The notes below the pieces were generated by a model that had not been told where the DNA came from, searched no databases, and saw only the letters and a program-made list of their open reading frames with translations. Source: Streptacidiphilus rugosus AM-16 (GTDB lineage Bacteria > Actinomycetota > Actinomycetes > Streptomycetales > Streptomycetaceae). From it: 64,000 nt of DNA. Position 1 is the stretch's first letter; each line of letters opens with the position of its first letter. The stretch spans positions 1,984,001 to 2,048,000 of the forward strand of contig NZ_JQMJ01000004.1 in NCBI RefSeq assembly GCF_000744655.1, read 5' to 3'. This document shows, in pieces, positions 16,328 to 26,320 of the stretch. Made by a program: the position numbers and the translations under genes.

Positions 16328-17950
16328 ATGCACCTGCTCCCCTCCGCGCACGTCGACACGTTCGCGCGCGATCACCTCCCGCCCGCCGACGCGTGGCCGG
16401 AGCTGCGCTTCGACCTGCCGGAGCTGCACTATCCCGACCGGCTCAACTGCGGAGCCGAACTGCTCGACGCCACCATCGCCGCCCTCGGCCCCGACCGTCC
16501 CTGCCTGCGGCTGGAGGACGGCCAGGTCTGGAGCTACGGCGAGCTGCGCGCGCAGACCGACAGGATCGCCCGCGTGCTCACCGAGGACCTGGGCGTCGTC
16601 CCCGGCAACCGGGTGCTCCTGCGCGGCGTCACCACGCCCTGGCTGGTGGCCTGCTGGCTGGCCGTCATGAAGGCGGGCGCGGTGGCGGTCACGGTGCTGG
16701 CCGCGCAGCGCCGCAGCGAACTGGCCACGATGGTCGAGATCGCGGAGGTCCGCCACGCGCTCTGCGACGCCCGCTTCCTCGACGAGCTCACCGCCGTGGA
16801 CGCCCCAGGACTGACCGTCGTCCCCTACGGCGGCTCCACCCCCGACGACCTGCTCACCCTTGCGGCCAAGCAGTCCGACGCCCCCTTCCCCGCCGTCGCG
16901 ACCTCCGCCGACGACGTCGCCCTGATCGCCTTCACCTCCGGCACCACCGGGCGCCCCAAGGGCTGCATGCACTTCCACCGCGACGTGCTGGCCATCGCCG
17001 ACACCTTCTCCGCCCACGTGCTGCGGCCGACCCCGGACGACGTCTTCACCGGGACGCCGCCGCTGGGGTTCACCTTCGGCCTGGGCGGCCTGGTGATCTT
17101 CCCGATGCGGGTCGGCGCGTCCGCGCTGTTGCTGGAACAGCCCTCCCCCAGCGCGCTCCCCGCGGCGATCGAGCGCCACAGGGTCAGCGTGCTGTTCACC
17201 GCGCCGACCGCCTACCGGGTCCTGCTCGACCACGCCGACGGGGCCGACCTCTCCTCGCTGCGCCGCTGCGTCTCGGCCGGGGAGAACCTGCCCGCCGCGA
17301 CCTGGGAGGCCTTCCACGACCGCACCGGGCTGCCGCTGATCAACGGCATCGGGGCGACGGAGCTGCTGCACATCTTCATCTCCGCGGCGGACGATGACGC
17401 CAGACCCGGCGTCACCGGCCTGCCCGTGCCCGGCTTCCGCGCCCGCGTGGTGGAGGCCGCGACCGGCGCGGACGTCCCCGACGGCACGCCCGGTCTGCTC
17501 GCCGTCCAGGGCCCGACGGGCTGTCGCTACCTCGACGACCCGCGCCAGCACGACTACGTCCACGACGGCTGGAACCTGACCGGCGACACCTACGTCCGCG
17601 ACCCCGACGGCCGCTTCCGCTACCAGGCGCGGGCCGACGACATGATCATCTCGGCCGGGTACAACATCGCGGGCCCCGAGGTCGAGGAGGCCCTGTTGCG
17701 CCACCCCGACGTGCGGGAGGCGGCGGTCATCGGGGTTCCCGACGAGGCGCGCGGGCAGGTGGTGAAGGCCTTCGTGGTGCTGGCGGAGGGCGTCCCCGCG
17801 GACGAGGGGACGGCGAAGGGCCTGCAGGACTTCGTGAAGTCCGCGATCAGCGCCTACAAGTACCCGCGTCAGGTCGAGTTCCGTGAGGCGCTGCCGCGCA
17901 CCCCCACCGGCAAGCTGCAGCGGTACCGACTGCGGGCGACTGATCTTTAG
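16328..17950 (+). CDS. Aryl-CoA ligase, 2-aminobenzoate/benzoate-CoA ligase type
   Basis: A 540-residue adenylate-forming enzyme that activates an aromatic acid as its CoA thioester. The P-loop TSGTTGRPKGCMHFHRD is the form seen in benzoate and 2-aminobenzoate-CoA ligases. INGIGATELLHIF (A5), RFRYQARADDMIISAGYNI (A8) and the terminal PTGKLQR lysine (A10) are all present. ATG 16328 follows AAGGTGAGGGGG. It is divergent from the ACAD-SDR-RidA operon and 10 bases ahead of the PaaX-like gene. The acid could be anthranilate, salicylate or benzoate; the monooxygenase/reductase downstream favours anthranilate. Confidence 0.85.
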   Translation: MHLLPSAHVDTFARDHLPPADAWPELRFDLPELHYPDRLNCGAELLDATIAALGPDRPCLRLEDGQVWSYGELRAQTDRIARVLTEDLGVVPGNRVLLRGVTTPWLVACWLAVMKAGAVAVTVLAAQRRSELATMVEIAEVRHALCDARFLDELTAVDAPGLTVVPYGGSTPDDLLTLAAKQSDAPFPAVATSADDVALIAFTSGTTGRPKGCMHFHRDVLAIADTFSAHVLRPTPDDVFTGTPPLGFTFGLGGLVIFPMRVGASALLLEQPSPSALPAAIERHRVSVLFTAPTAYRVLLDHADGADLSSLRRCVSAGENLPAATWEAFHDRTGLPLINGIGATELLHIFISAADDDARPGVTGLPVPGFRARVVEAATGADVPDGTPGLLAVQGPTGCRYLDDPRQHDYVHDGWNLTGDTYVRDPDGRFRYQARADDMIISAGYNIAGPEVEEALLRHPDVREAAVIGVPDEARGQVVKAFVVLAEGVPADEGTAKGLQDFVKSAISAYKYPRQVEFREALPRTPTGKLQRYRLRATDL

Positions 17951-17960
17951 AGTTGACCGT

Positions 17961-18818
17961 ATGACCACCCGCATGACCGCCGAGGAGGAGTCCGCCGGCT
18001 CCGCACGCGAGCACACGCCGGGCTCGCTGCTCGTCACCTTCTTCGGCGCGCACGGCCGCGACCTCGGCGGCTGGATCGCCGTCGGCGACCTGATCCGGCT
18101 GCTCGCCGCGCTCGGCGTGGACGAGCAGCCGGTGCGGTCGGCCGTCTCCCGGCTGAAGCGGCGCGGCTTTCTGGTGCCGGAGCCGCTGGGGGGCGTCGCC
18201 GGGTACGCGCTGTCGGAGTCGGCGCGGGAGCTGCTGGCCGACGGCGACCGCCGCATCTACGCGACCCGCGCCCCGAGGCTGGCGGACGGCTGGGTGCTGG
18301 CGCTGTTCTCCGTGCCGGAGAGCGAACGGCAGCAGCGGCATGTGCTGCGCTCGCGGCTGGCCCGACTCGGCTTCGGCGTCGCGGCGCCGGGCGTGTGGAT
18401 CGCGCCCGCGCATCTCTACGAGGAGACCCGGCACGACCTGACCCGCCTGAAGCTGGACCGCTACACGGATCTCTTCCGGGCCGAGCATCTCGCCTTCGAG
18501 GCGACGACGGAGTCGGTCCGCCGCTGGTGGGACCTGCCCGCGCTGGCGCGCTGCCACGAGGACTTCCTGGAGGTCCACGAGCCGGTGCTGACCCGGTGGA
18601 ACCGCGCCCGCGGCGCCGCCGCCCTCCCCGAGGCCTTCGCCGACCACCTCCGCGCGCTGGACAGCTGGCGCCGCCTCCCGTATCTCGACCCCGGCCTCCC
18701 CCCTGAACTCCTCCCCTCCGCCTGGCCCGGCCTCCGCGCCGCCCGCGTCTTCCAGGACCTCGATTCCCGCCTCCGCCAGTCGGCCACGGACTTCGTCCGA
18801 ACAGCGGTCAGCCGATAG
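17961..18818 (+). CDS. PaaX-family transcriptional regulator
   Basis: A 285-residue regulator with the PaaX layout: an N-terminal winged helix (SLLVTFFGAHGRDLGGWIAVGDLIRLLAALGVDEQPVRSAVSRLKRRGFL, about residues 20-65) and the PaaX C-terminal domain (GVWIAPAHLY region, then RLPYLDPGLPPELLP). PaaX proteins repress aromatic-acid CoA pathways and release DNA when an aryl-CoA binds. The gene starts 10 bases after the ligase stop, in the same transcript. It is the natural candidate to control all three transcription units of the anthranilate-CoA cluster. Confidence 0.88.
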   Translation: MTTRMTAEEESAGSAREHTPGSLLVTFFGAHGRDLGGWIAVGDLIRLLAALGVDEQPVRSAVSRLKRRGFLVPEPLGGVAGYALSESARELLADGDRRIYATRAPRLADGWVLALFSVPESERQQRHVLRSRLARLGFGVAAPGVWIAPAHLYEETRHDLTRLKLDRYTDLFRAEHLAFEATTESVRRWWDLPALARCHEDFLEVHEPVLTRWNRARGAAALPEAFADHLRALDSWRRLPYLDPGLPPELLPSAWPGLRAARVFQDLDSRLRQSATDFVRTAVSR

Positions 18819-18895
18819 GCGCGCGCGGCATCTGCACGCGAGAAACCAGGCAGTGCCTCAGGGGCGCGGATCCTGCGAGCGGTGATCAGCCGCAA

Positions 18896-19000
18896 CAGGG
18901 GCGCGGGGAACTGCGCGAGAAACCACCCTGTGCGGATGGCCCTGCGCGCTGAGGACCATCCGCGTGTCAGTGGCTTGTCGCGCAGTTCCCCGCGCCCCTG
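18896..19000. repeat. Interspersed hairpin repeat, copy B
   Basis: A 105-base imperfect inverted repeat. The outer arms CAGGGGCGCGGGGAACTGCG are perfect for about 22 bp, and the inner stem GCGGATGG/CCATCCGC is perfect. It lies between the convergent PaaX-like and monooxygenase/reductase genes. A broken half copy precedes it (about 18850-18895), and a tail beginning TGAGTGCAACTGGCCCT follows. The family members are at 11.7, 22.6 and 50.7 kb. Confidence 0.88.
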
Positions 19001-19043
19001 GGTGAGTGCAACTGGCCCTCCGTTGTGGCCTGGCGGGCCCTTG

Positions 19044-21296
19044 CTACTGCTTGCGGCCCGTCTGGGGGCGGCGGCTGCCGGCGCGGTACGGGAGGGGCCA
19101 GTCCACGCCCGGGCCGGACCATTCCTGTTCCGCTGCCGCGTGCAGCGTCCAGGCAGGGTCGTACAGGTGCGGACGCCCCAGCGCGACGAGGTCCGCGCGG
19201 CCGGCCAGGATGAGGGAGTTGACGTCGTCCCAGGAGGAGACCGCGCCCACGGCCACCACCGGCACGCGCACGCGATTGCGGATCGCGTCCGCGAAGGGGG
19301 TCTGGTAGGAGCGGCCGTAGGCGGGGCGCTCGTCGGAGACGACCTGGCCGGTGGAGACGTCGATCGCGTCCGCGCCGTGCGCGGTGAACGCCGCGGCGAT
19401 GGCCACCGCGTCGTCGACCTCGTTGCCGCCCGCCGCCCAGTCCGTCGCGGAGACGCGGACCGTCATCGGGCGGTCCTCCGGCCAGACCTCCCGCATCGCG
19501 TCGAAGACCTCCAGCGGCCAGCGCAGCCGCGCCTCCAGGGAGCCGCCGTAGGCGTCGGTCCGGTGGTTGGTCAGCGGGGAGAGGAAGGAGGAGAGCAGGT
19601 AGCCGTGCGCGCAGTGCAGCTCCAGCAGGTCGAAGCCGGCCGCCGCGCCCCTCCGTGCCGCCGCGGCGAACTGCTCCCGCAGCTCGCCCAACCGGGCGGG
19701 CGTCAGCTCGCTCGGGACCTGGCCGAGGCCGGGCCGGTAGGCCAGCGGTGAGGGGGCGACGACCGGCCAGGCGTCCGCCTGGTCCAGCGGGTCGTCCATG
19801 CCCTCCCACATCAGCCGGGTCGCGCCCTTCCGCCCGGCGTGGCCGAGCTGGAGGCCGATCGCCGCGCCGCTGCTGCCGTGGACGAAGTCCACGATCCTGC
19901 CCCATGCGGCCTGCTGCTCGTCCGACCAGAGGCCGGTGCAGCCGAGGGTGATCCGCGCCTCCGGCGCGACGCAGACCATCTCCGTCATCACCAGGCCCGC
20001 GCCGCCGAGCGCCCGCGCGCCGAGGTGGACCAGGTGGAAGTCGTTCGGCAGGCCGTCCTCGGCGGAGTACATGTCCATGGGCGAGACCACGACCCGGTTG
20101 CGCAGCGTCAGTCCGCGCAGCCTGAAGGGCGTGAACATCGGCGGCGTGCCCGTCGGCGCGCCCGGTCCGGCGAACTCGGTCTCCAGCGCGGCGACGTAGC
20201 CCGGGTCGCGCAGCCGCAGGTTGTCGTAGGTGATCCGGCGGCTGCGGGTGAGCAGGTTGAAGGCGAACTGCCAGCCCGGCTGCTCCAGGTACTGGTCCAG
20301 GTTCTCGAACCACTCCAGGCTCGCCTGGGCCGCACGCTGCGTCGACTCGACGACCGGGCGCCGCTCCGTCTCGTAGGCGGTCAGCGCCTCCGACACGGAG
20401 GCGGCGCCGGGCAGGCTCGCCGCCAGGGCCAGCGCGTCCTCCATGGCGAGCTTGGTGCCGGACCCGATCGAGAAGTGGGCCGTGTGGGCGGCGTCGCCGA
20501 GCAGCACGGTGGTCCCGTCGTGCCAGACCGCGTTGCGCACGGTGGCGAAGGCGATCCAGCGCGAGTCGTTGCCGCGCAGGGCGTGGCCGCCCAGCGCGTC
20601 CGCGAAAAGCTTCTCGCAGGCGGCGATGGACTGCTGCTCGTCCAGCAGGTCCAGCCCGGCCCGTCGCCAGACGTCCTCGCGCATCTCGACGATGACCGTG
20701 CTGCCGTCGGCGGAGTAGGGGTATCCGTGCAGTTGCATGACGCCGTGCTCGGTGCGCAGTACGTGGAACTGGAAGGCGTCGAAGACCAGGTCGGTGCCGA
20801 GCCAGATGTAGCGGCAGCGGCGGGTGTCCAGGGTCGGCCGGTAGACCTCCGCGCCCGCCGTCCTGGTCCGCGAGCGGACGCCGTCGGCGGCGACGACAAG
20901 GTCGTGGGTCCGGGCCAGCTCGGCCGCGGGCGGGGCCTCGGTGCGGAAGCGCAGGTCGACGCCGAGGGCACGGCAGCGGGCCTGGAGGGTGTCCAGCAGC
21001 CGCCTGCGGCTGGTGGCGGCGAAGCCGTGGCCGCCGGAGGTGAAGACCCGGCCGTCGGGGAGGTGGACGTCGATGTCGTCCCAGCGGGCGAAGCCGGCCG
21101 CGAGCTCGGTGTAGAGCTCGGGGTCGGCCTCCTCGATGCCGCCCAGGGTCTCGTCGGAGAGGACGACGCCGAAGCCGAAGGTGTCCCCGGCCGCGTTGCG
21201 CTCCCAGACGGTCACCTCGTGGCCGGGATCCTGCCGCTTGGCGAGCGCCGCGAAGTAGAGCCCGCCAGGACCTCCGCCGATCACCGCGATCCGCAA
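19044..21296 (-). CDS. 2-aminobenzoyl-CoA monooxygenase/reductase-like bifunctional flavoprotein
   Basis: About 750 residues in two fused parts. The N-terminal half (about 1-370) is a PHBH/salicylate-hydroxylase-type FAD monooxygenase: RIAVIGGGPGGLYFA, WERN and a LLGDAAHTAHF FAD motif. The C-terminal half (about 385-750) is an old-yellow-enzyme reductase: TLRNRVVVSPMDMY, QLGHAGRKG and SPLTNHRTDAYGGSLE. This fusion is the hallmark of the Azoarcus enzyme that hydroxylates and then reduces the ring of 2-aminobenzoyl-CoA; it is also annotated as salicylyl-CoA 5-hydroxylase. TTG 21296 after GGGAGG is preferred to ATG 21326, which would have almost no leader. Confidence 0.85.
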   Translation of the reverse strand: MRIAVIGGGPGGLYFAALAKRQDPGHEVTVWERNAAGDTFGFGVVLSDETLGGIEEADPELYTELAAGFARWDDIDVHLPDGRVFTSGGHGFAATSRRRLLDTLQARCRALGVDLRFRTEAPPAAELARTHDLVVAADGVRSRTRTAGAEVYRPTLDTRRCRYIWLGTDLVFDAFQFHVLRTEHGVMQLHGYPYSADGSTVIVEMREDVWRRAGLDLLDEQQSIAACEKLFADALGGHALRGNDSRWIAFATVRNAVWHDGTTVLLGDAAHTAHFSIGSGTKLAMEDALALAASLPGAASVSEALTAYETERRPVVESTQRAAQASLEWFENLDQYLEQPGWQFAFNLLTRSRRITYDNLRLRDPGYVAALETEFAGPGAPTGTPPMFTPFRLRGLTLRNRVVVSPMDMYSAEDGLPNDFHLVHLGARALGGAGLVMTEMVCVAPEARITLGCTGLWSDEQQAAWGRIVDFVHGSSGAAIGLQLGHAGRKGATRLMWEGMDDPLDQADAWPVVAPSPLAYRPGLGQVPSELTPARLGELREQFAAAARRGAAAGFDLLELHCAHGYLLSSFLSPLTNHRTDAYGGSLEARLRWPLEVFDAMREVWPEDRPMTVRVSATDWAAGGNEVDDAVAIAAAFTAHGADAIDVSTGQVVSDERPAYGRSYQTPFADAIRNRVRVPVVAVGAVSSWDDVNSLILAGRADLVALGRPHLYDPAWTLHAAAEQEWSGPGVDWPLPYRAGSRRPQTGRKQ

Positions 21297-21345
21297 GGCC
21301 GCCTCCCTCGTCAGCTCAGAGCACATCCATAGCGCCTACCCGACC

Positions 21346-21374
21346 ATCGTAATGACAGCGCTATGCGCTGTCAC
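21346..21374 (-). promoter_or_regulatory. Promoter and palindromic operator of the monooxygenase/reductase gene
   Basis: On the minus strand GTGACA (21369-21374) and TACGAT (21346-21351) are spaced by 17 bases, a good vegetative promoter. A perfect 21-bp palindrome, TGACAGCGC-TAT-GCGCTGTCA (21353-21373), covers the -35 box and spacer. This is where a repressor such as the PaaX-like protein would act. It also overlaps the stop codon of the enoyl-CoA hydratase gene. Confidence 0.65.
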
Positions 21375-22201
21375 CGCCCCTGCCACTTCGGCGGGCGCCT
21401 GCCGGTGAAGGCGGCGTGGAACTCGGCGTAGTCGGCGCTCTTCATCAGCAGCGCCTGGGTCATCGCCTCCAGCTCGACGGAGGCGGCCAGGCTCATGTCG
21501 AGCTCCTGGGTGAGCAGCGCCTTGGTCTGCGCCAGCGCGAAGGCCGGGCCCTCGGCGAGCCTGCGCGCGAGCGCGCCGGCGGCGGCGTCGAGCTCCTCGT
21601 CCTCGACGAGCTCGCTGACCAGGCCGTAGCGGTCGGCGGTGGCGGCGTCGATGGTGTCGCCGAGCATCAGCAGCTTGGTGGCGTGGCCCAGCCCGACCAG
21701 GCGCGGCAGCAGGTAGGCGGCGCCCATGTCCGCGCCGGCCAGACCGACCTTGGTGAACAGGAAGGCGAACCGCGCGGAGCGGGCGACCACCCGGAAGTCG
21801 GCGGCGAGCGCCAGCACCGACCCGGCCCCGGCCGCGATGCCGTGGATCGCCGCGATCACGGGGATCGGGCACTCCCGGACCGCGCGGACGACCTGGCCGG
21901 TCATCCGGGTGAAGTCGAGCAGCTCGTCGGGACGCATGGCGAGCGTGGCGCCGATGATCTCGTTGACGTCCCCGCCGGAGCAGAAGGCCCGCCCCTCCCC
22001 GCGCAGCAGGACCGCCCGGGTGTCGCCGCGCTGCGGCAGCTCCGCGAGCAGGTCGCGGAGGTCGGCGTAGGAGTCGAAGGTCAGCGCGTTGAGCTTGTCG
22101 GGCCGGTCCAGGGTGACCGTCAGCACGCCCGCCTCGTCGCGACCGAGACGGAAGTGCCGCCAGTCCTCGGTGAAGGGAACGGATCCTCGGAACGGACTCA
22201 T
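21371..22201 (-). CDS. Enoyl-CoA hydratase/isomerase family protein
   Basis: A 276-residue crotonase-fold enzyme. Oxyanion-hole segments are visible as RAFCSGGDV and HGIAAGAGSVLALAADFRV. The start at 22201 (MSPFRGS) follows GGGGAGGT; an in-frame ATG 14 codons upstream is less likely. Its stop codon lies inside the palindromic promoter of the monooxygenase/reductase gene 75 bases further on. It probably hydrates or isomerises a ring-derived enoyl-CoA in the anthranilate pathway, matching the hydratase of the Azoarcus cluster. Confidence 0.87.
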   Translation of the reverse strand: MSPFRGSVPFTEDWRHFRLGRDEAGVLTVTLDRPDKLNALTFDSYADLRDLLAELPQRGDTRAVLLRGEGRAFCSGGDVNEIIGATLAMRPDELLDFTRMTGQVVRAVRECPIPVIAAIHGIAAGAGSVLALAADFRVVARSARFAFLFTKVGLAGADMGAAYLLPRLVGLGHATKLLMLGDTIDAATADRYGLVSELVEDEELDAAAGALARRLAEGPAFALAQTKALLTQELDMSLAASVELEAMTQALLMKSADYAEFHAAFTGRRPPKWQGR

Positions 22202-22341
22202 GATGCGGCGACCTCCCCTGATGGCGACTGGCGTCACGAACACGATATGCCGTCGCAGCCCCTGCGGACAGGGGGAACGGTGGCGCGGGGGGAGGGTTCA
22301 GGCATACTGCAGTCAGACAGGCGTACGAAGGAGTTCTGAGC

Positions 22342-22527
22342 ATGCGCTATGCGCTGATCGCGGTGGCCCTGGCCGGAGTCTGCGTGCTGGAGTGGATCAC
22401 TTCGCCGAGCACGCTGGCCGCGCTGGCCGTCGTCCTGCCGACGCTGGCCCTCGCCCCGATCGCCGTCATGGCGGGCCGCCCGCTCGGCAACGAGGACGAA
22501 GCCCCGGGCAACCGCCGAGTCGCGTAA
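22342..22527 (+). CDS. Small two-helix membrane protein, function unknown
   Basis: A 61-residue protein with two hydrophobic helices (about 3-19 and 25-44) and a charged C-terminal tail ending NRRVA. AAGGAG lies eight bases before ATG 22342, and a CATACT -10-like box lies upstream. I do not recognise a family. It stands between the anthranilate cluster and the reductase gene and ends at a hairpin repeat. Confidence 0.6.
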   Translation: MRYALIAVALAGVCVLEWITSPSTLAALAVVLPTLALAPIAVMAGRPLGNEDEAPGNRRVA

Positions 22528-22538
22528 CGACGACGCTT

Positions 22539-22641
22539 CAGGGGCGCGAGGAACTGCGCGAGCAACGACCGTGTGCGGATGGCCCTGCTCGTTCAGGGCC
22601 CACCACCTGGGTGGCTTGTCGCGCAGTTCCTCGCGCCCCTG
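22539..22641. repeat. Interspersed hairpin repeat, copy C
   Basis: Outer arms CAGGGGCGCGAGGAACTGCG and its complement are perfect for about 22 bp; the inner stem here is GGCCCTG/CAGGGCC instead of GCGGATGG/CCATCCGC. The pairing is kept although the bases differ. It lies between the convergent small membrane protein and reductase genes, followed by a degenerate tail of about 60 bases related to the tail at 50.77 kb. Confidence 0.88.
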
Positions 22642-22702
22642 GTGTGGCAACTCACCCTTTGTCGAGATGTGCCTCGCCGGCGCCCCTTGAAGAGGTGCGA
22701 CC

Positions 22703-23872
22703 TCAGGAGAGTGCGGACTTCAACGGGATCGCCGGGTCCGTCGCCCTGGCGACGTCGAGCCGTGCGCCGGAGTCGATCAGCTTGCGGCCCTGGGCCAGAT
22801 CCCGGGGCCGGTCCACGGCCAGCAGGGCGACCAGCTTCCCCTCGCGCAGCCAGAGGACGGCGTCCTCGCCGCGGGCGACCCACTCGTCGCCCGCGTCCCA
22901 GTGGCCGGCGACCTGGACCATGTGCCCGAACTGCTCGGACCAGAAGTACGGCACCGGGTCGTAGGCAAGCTCCCCGCCCAGCAGGTTGGCCGCCACCACC
23001 CGCGCGCCCTGGAGCGCGTTGTCCCAGTGGTGCACCGCCAGTCGGCGGCCGTAGCGGGCCGAGGGGAAGCTCGCGCAGTCCCCCACCGCGTAGACGCCGG
23101 GGATTCCGCCCGCCCGCAAGCGCGCGTCGGTCGCGATCGCGCCGCGGTCGTCGAGGGCGATGCCGGAGCCGGCGAGCCAGCCGTTGTCGGGACGGGCGCC
23201 GATGCCGACGACCACCACGTCCGCAGGAACCCGGCTGCCGTCGGTCAGCAGCACCGCGTCCGGCGCGATGCCGCTCACCGCCGCGCCCGTCAGCAGCCGC
23301 ACCCCGGCCGCCTCGTACCAGGCACGGGTGCGTTCGCCCAGCTCCGCGGGGAGCGCGCCCGCCAGCGGGGAGGGGGCCGCCTCGACCACGGTGACCTCGC
23401 AGTCCAGCTGCCGCGCGACCGTCGCCGCCTCCGCGCCGATCCAGCCCGCGCCCACGACCGCCACCCGCGTGCCGGGCCGCAGCGCGGCCTTCAGCGCGAC
23501 CGCGTCGTCGTGCGTGCGCAGCAGGAACGCGGACTCCGGCTGACCGGGCAGCGCGATCGGGGCCGCGCCGGTGGCCAGGACCAGCTGCTCGAAGCCGAGG
23601 TCTCCGGCGTCCGTCTTCAGCAGCCGCGCCTCCAGGTCCACCGACAGCGCCCGCCGTCCGAGGGCCAGCTCGATGCCGAGGCGCGCGAAGTCGATCTCGA
23701 AGCGGGAGTGCTCGGCCCGGCCCAGCAGCACGTCCTTGGAGAGCGGCGGCCGGTCGTAGGGCGGGTGCCGCTCCGCGCCCAGCAGGACCAGCGAGCCCTG
23801 GTAGCCCTGCTCCCGCAGTGCCACCGCCGTCTGCACCCCGGCCATCCCGGCCCCGACGATCACAACAGCCAT
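22703..23872 (-). CDS. FAD/NAD(P)H-dependent ferredoxin reductase-like oxidoreductase
   Basis: A 389-residue two-dinucleotide-fold flavoprotein. VVIVGAGMAGVQTAVALR binds FAD, YDRPPLSKDVL is the rubredoxin/ferredoxin reductase signature, and VAVVGAGWIGAEAA binds NAD(P)H. GVYAVGDCAS completes the FAD site. The C-terminus has a reductase_C domain (VQVAGHWD). Start 23872 (MAVVIVG) is divergent from thiO, and its promoter must overlap that of the riboswitch. It probably passes electrons from NAD(P)H to a ferredoxin, perhaps for a P450 or dioxygenase elsewhere. Confidence 0.88.
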   Translation of the reverse strand: MAVVIVGAGMAGVQTAVALREQGYQGSLVLLGAERHPPYDRPPLSKDVLLGRAEHSRFEIDFARLGIELALGRRALSVDLEARLLKTDAGDLGFEQLVLATGAAPIALPGQPESAFLLRTHDDAVALKAALRPGTRVAVVGAGWIGAEAATVARQLDCEVTVVEAAPSPLAGALPAELGERTRAWYEAAGVRLLTGAAVSGIAPDAVLLTDGSRVPADVVVVGIGARPDNGWLAGSGIALDDRGAIATDARLRAGGIPGVYAVGDCASFPSARYGRRLAVHHWDNALQGARVVAANLLGGELAYDPVPYFWSEQFGHMVQVAGHWDAGDEWVARGEDAVLWLREGKLVALLAVDRPRDLAQGRKLIDSGARLDVARATDPAIPLKSALS

Positions 23873-23903
23873 TCGGCCACTGTATAGAGTGGGTCGAGAA
23901 GTA

Positions 23904-23993
23904 GACACGGGAGCCCGGAGCACCGGGCTGAGAGGGAGGCTGGGGCGCCTCCGACCGTCCGAACCTGATCCGGGTCATGCCGGCGAAGGGAGT
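23904..23993 (+). ncRNA. TPP riboswitch (THI element)
   Basis: The leader of thiO has the TPP aptamer hallmarks: ACACGGGAGCCC paired with GGGCTGAGAGGG, then GAACCTGATCCGGGTCATGCCGGCGAAGGGA. A TATAGA -10 box is at 23883-23888. The AAGGGA at the 3' end is also the only ribosome site for the TTG start of thiO, ten bases on. Ligand binding would therefore hide the site and stop translation. Confidence 0.95.
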
Positions 23994-24002
23994 GCAGCAA
24001 CC

Positions 24003-26223
<2,221 letters not shown>

Positions 26224-26306
26224 TCCCAACCCGCGCCATAGGCCGCCAATCCTTACTTTTCGGAGACGGATGGTTCCGCCGTGCGGAGCGGCACACCCCC
26301 GCCCCG

Positions 26307-26320
26307 TACACTCCGTGGGA
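26307..26320 (+). promoter_or_regulatory. Leaderless promoter of the PASTA kinase gene
   Basis: A TACACT -10 box (26307-26312) ends seven bases before ATG 26320, and no ribosome site is present. Transcription would begin at or next to the start codon. No convincing -35 box is visible. Confidence 0.55.

Noticed and set aside
18819-19043. Possible transposon or integrase remnant in the repeat-rich gap
   Set aside because: No transposase motif or target duplication is visible; the sequence is explained by the hairpin repeat family.
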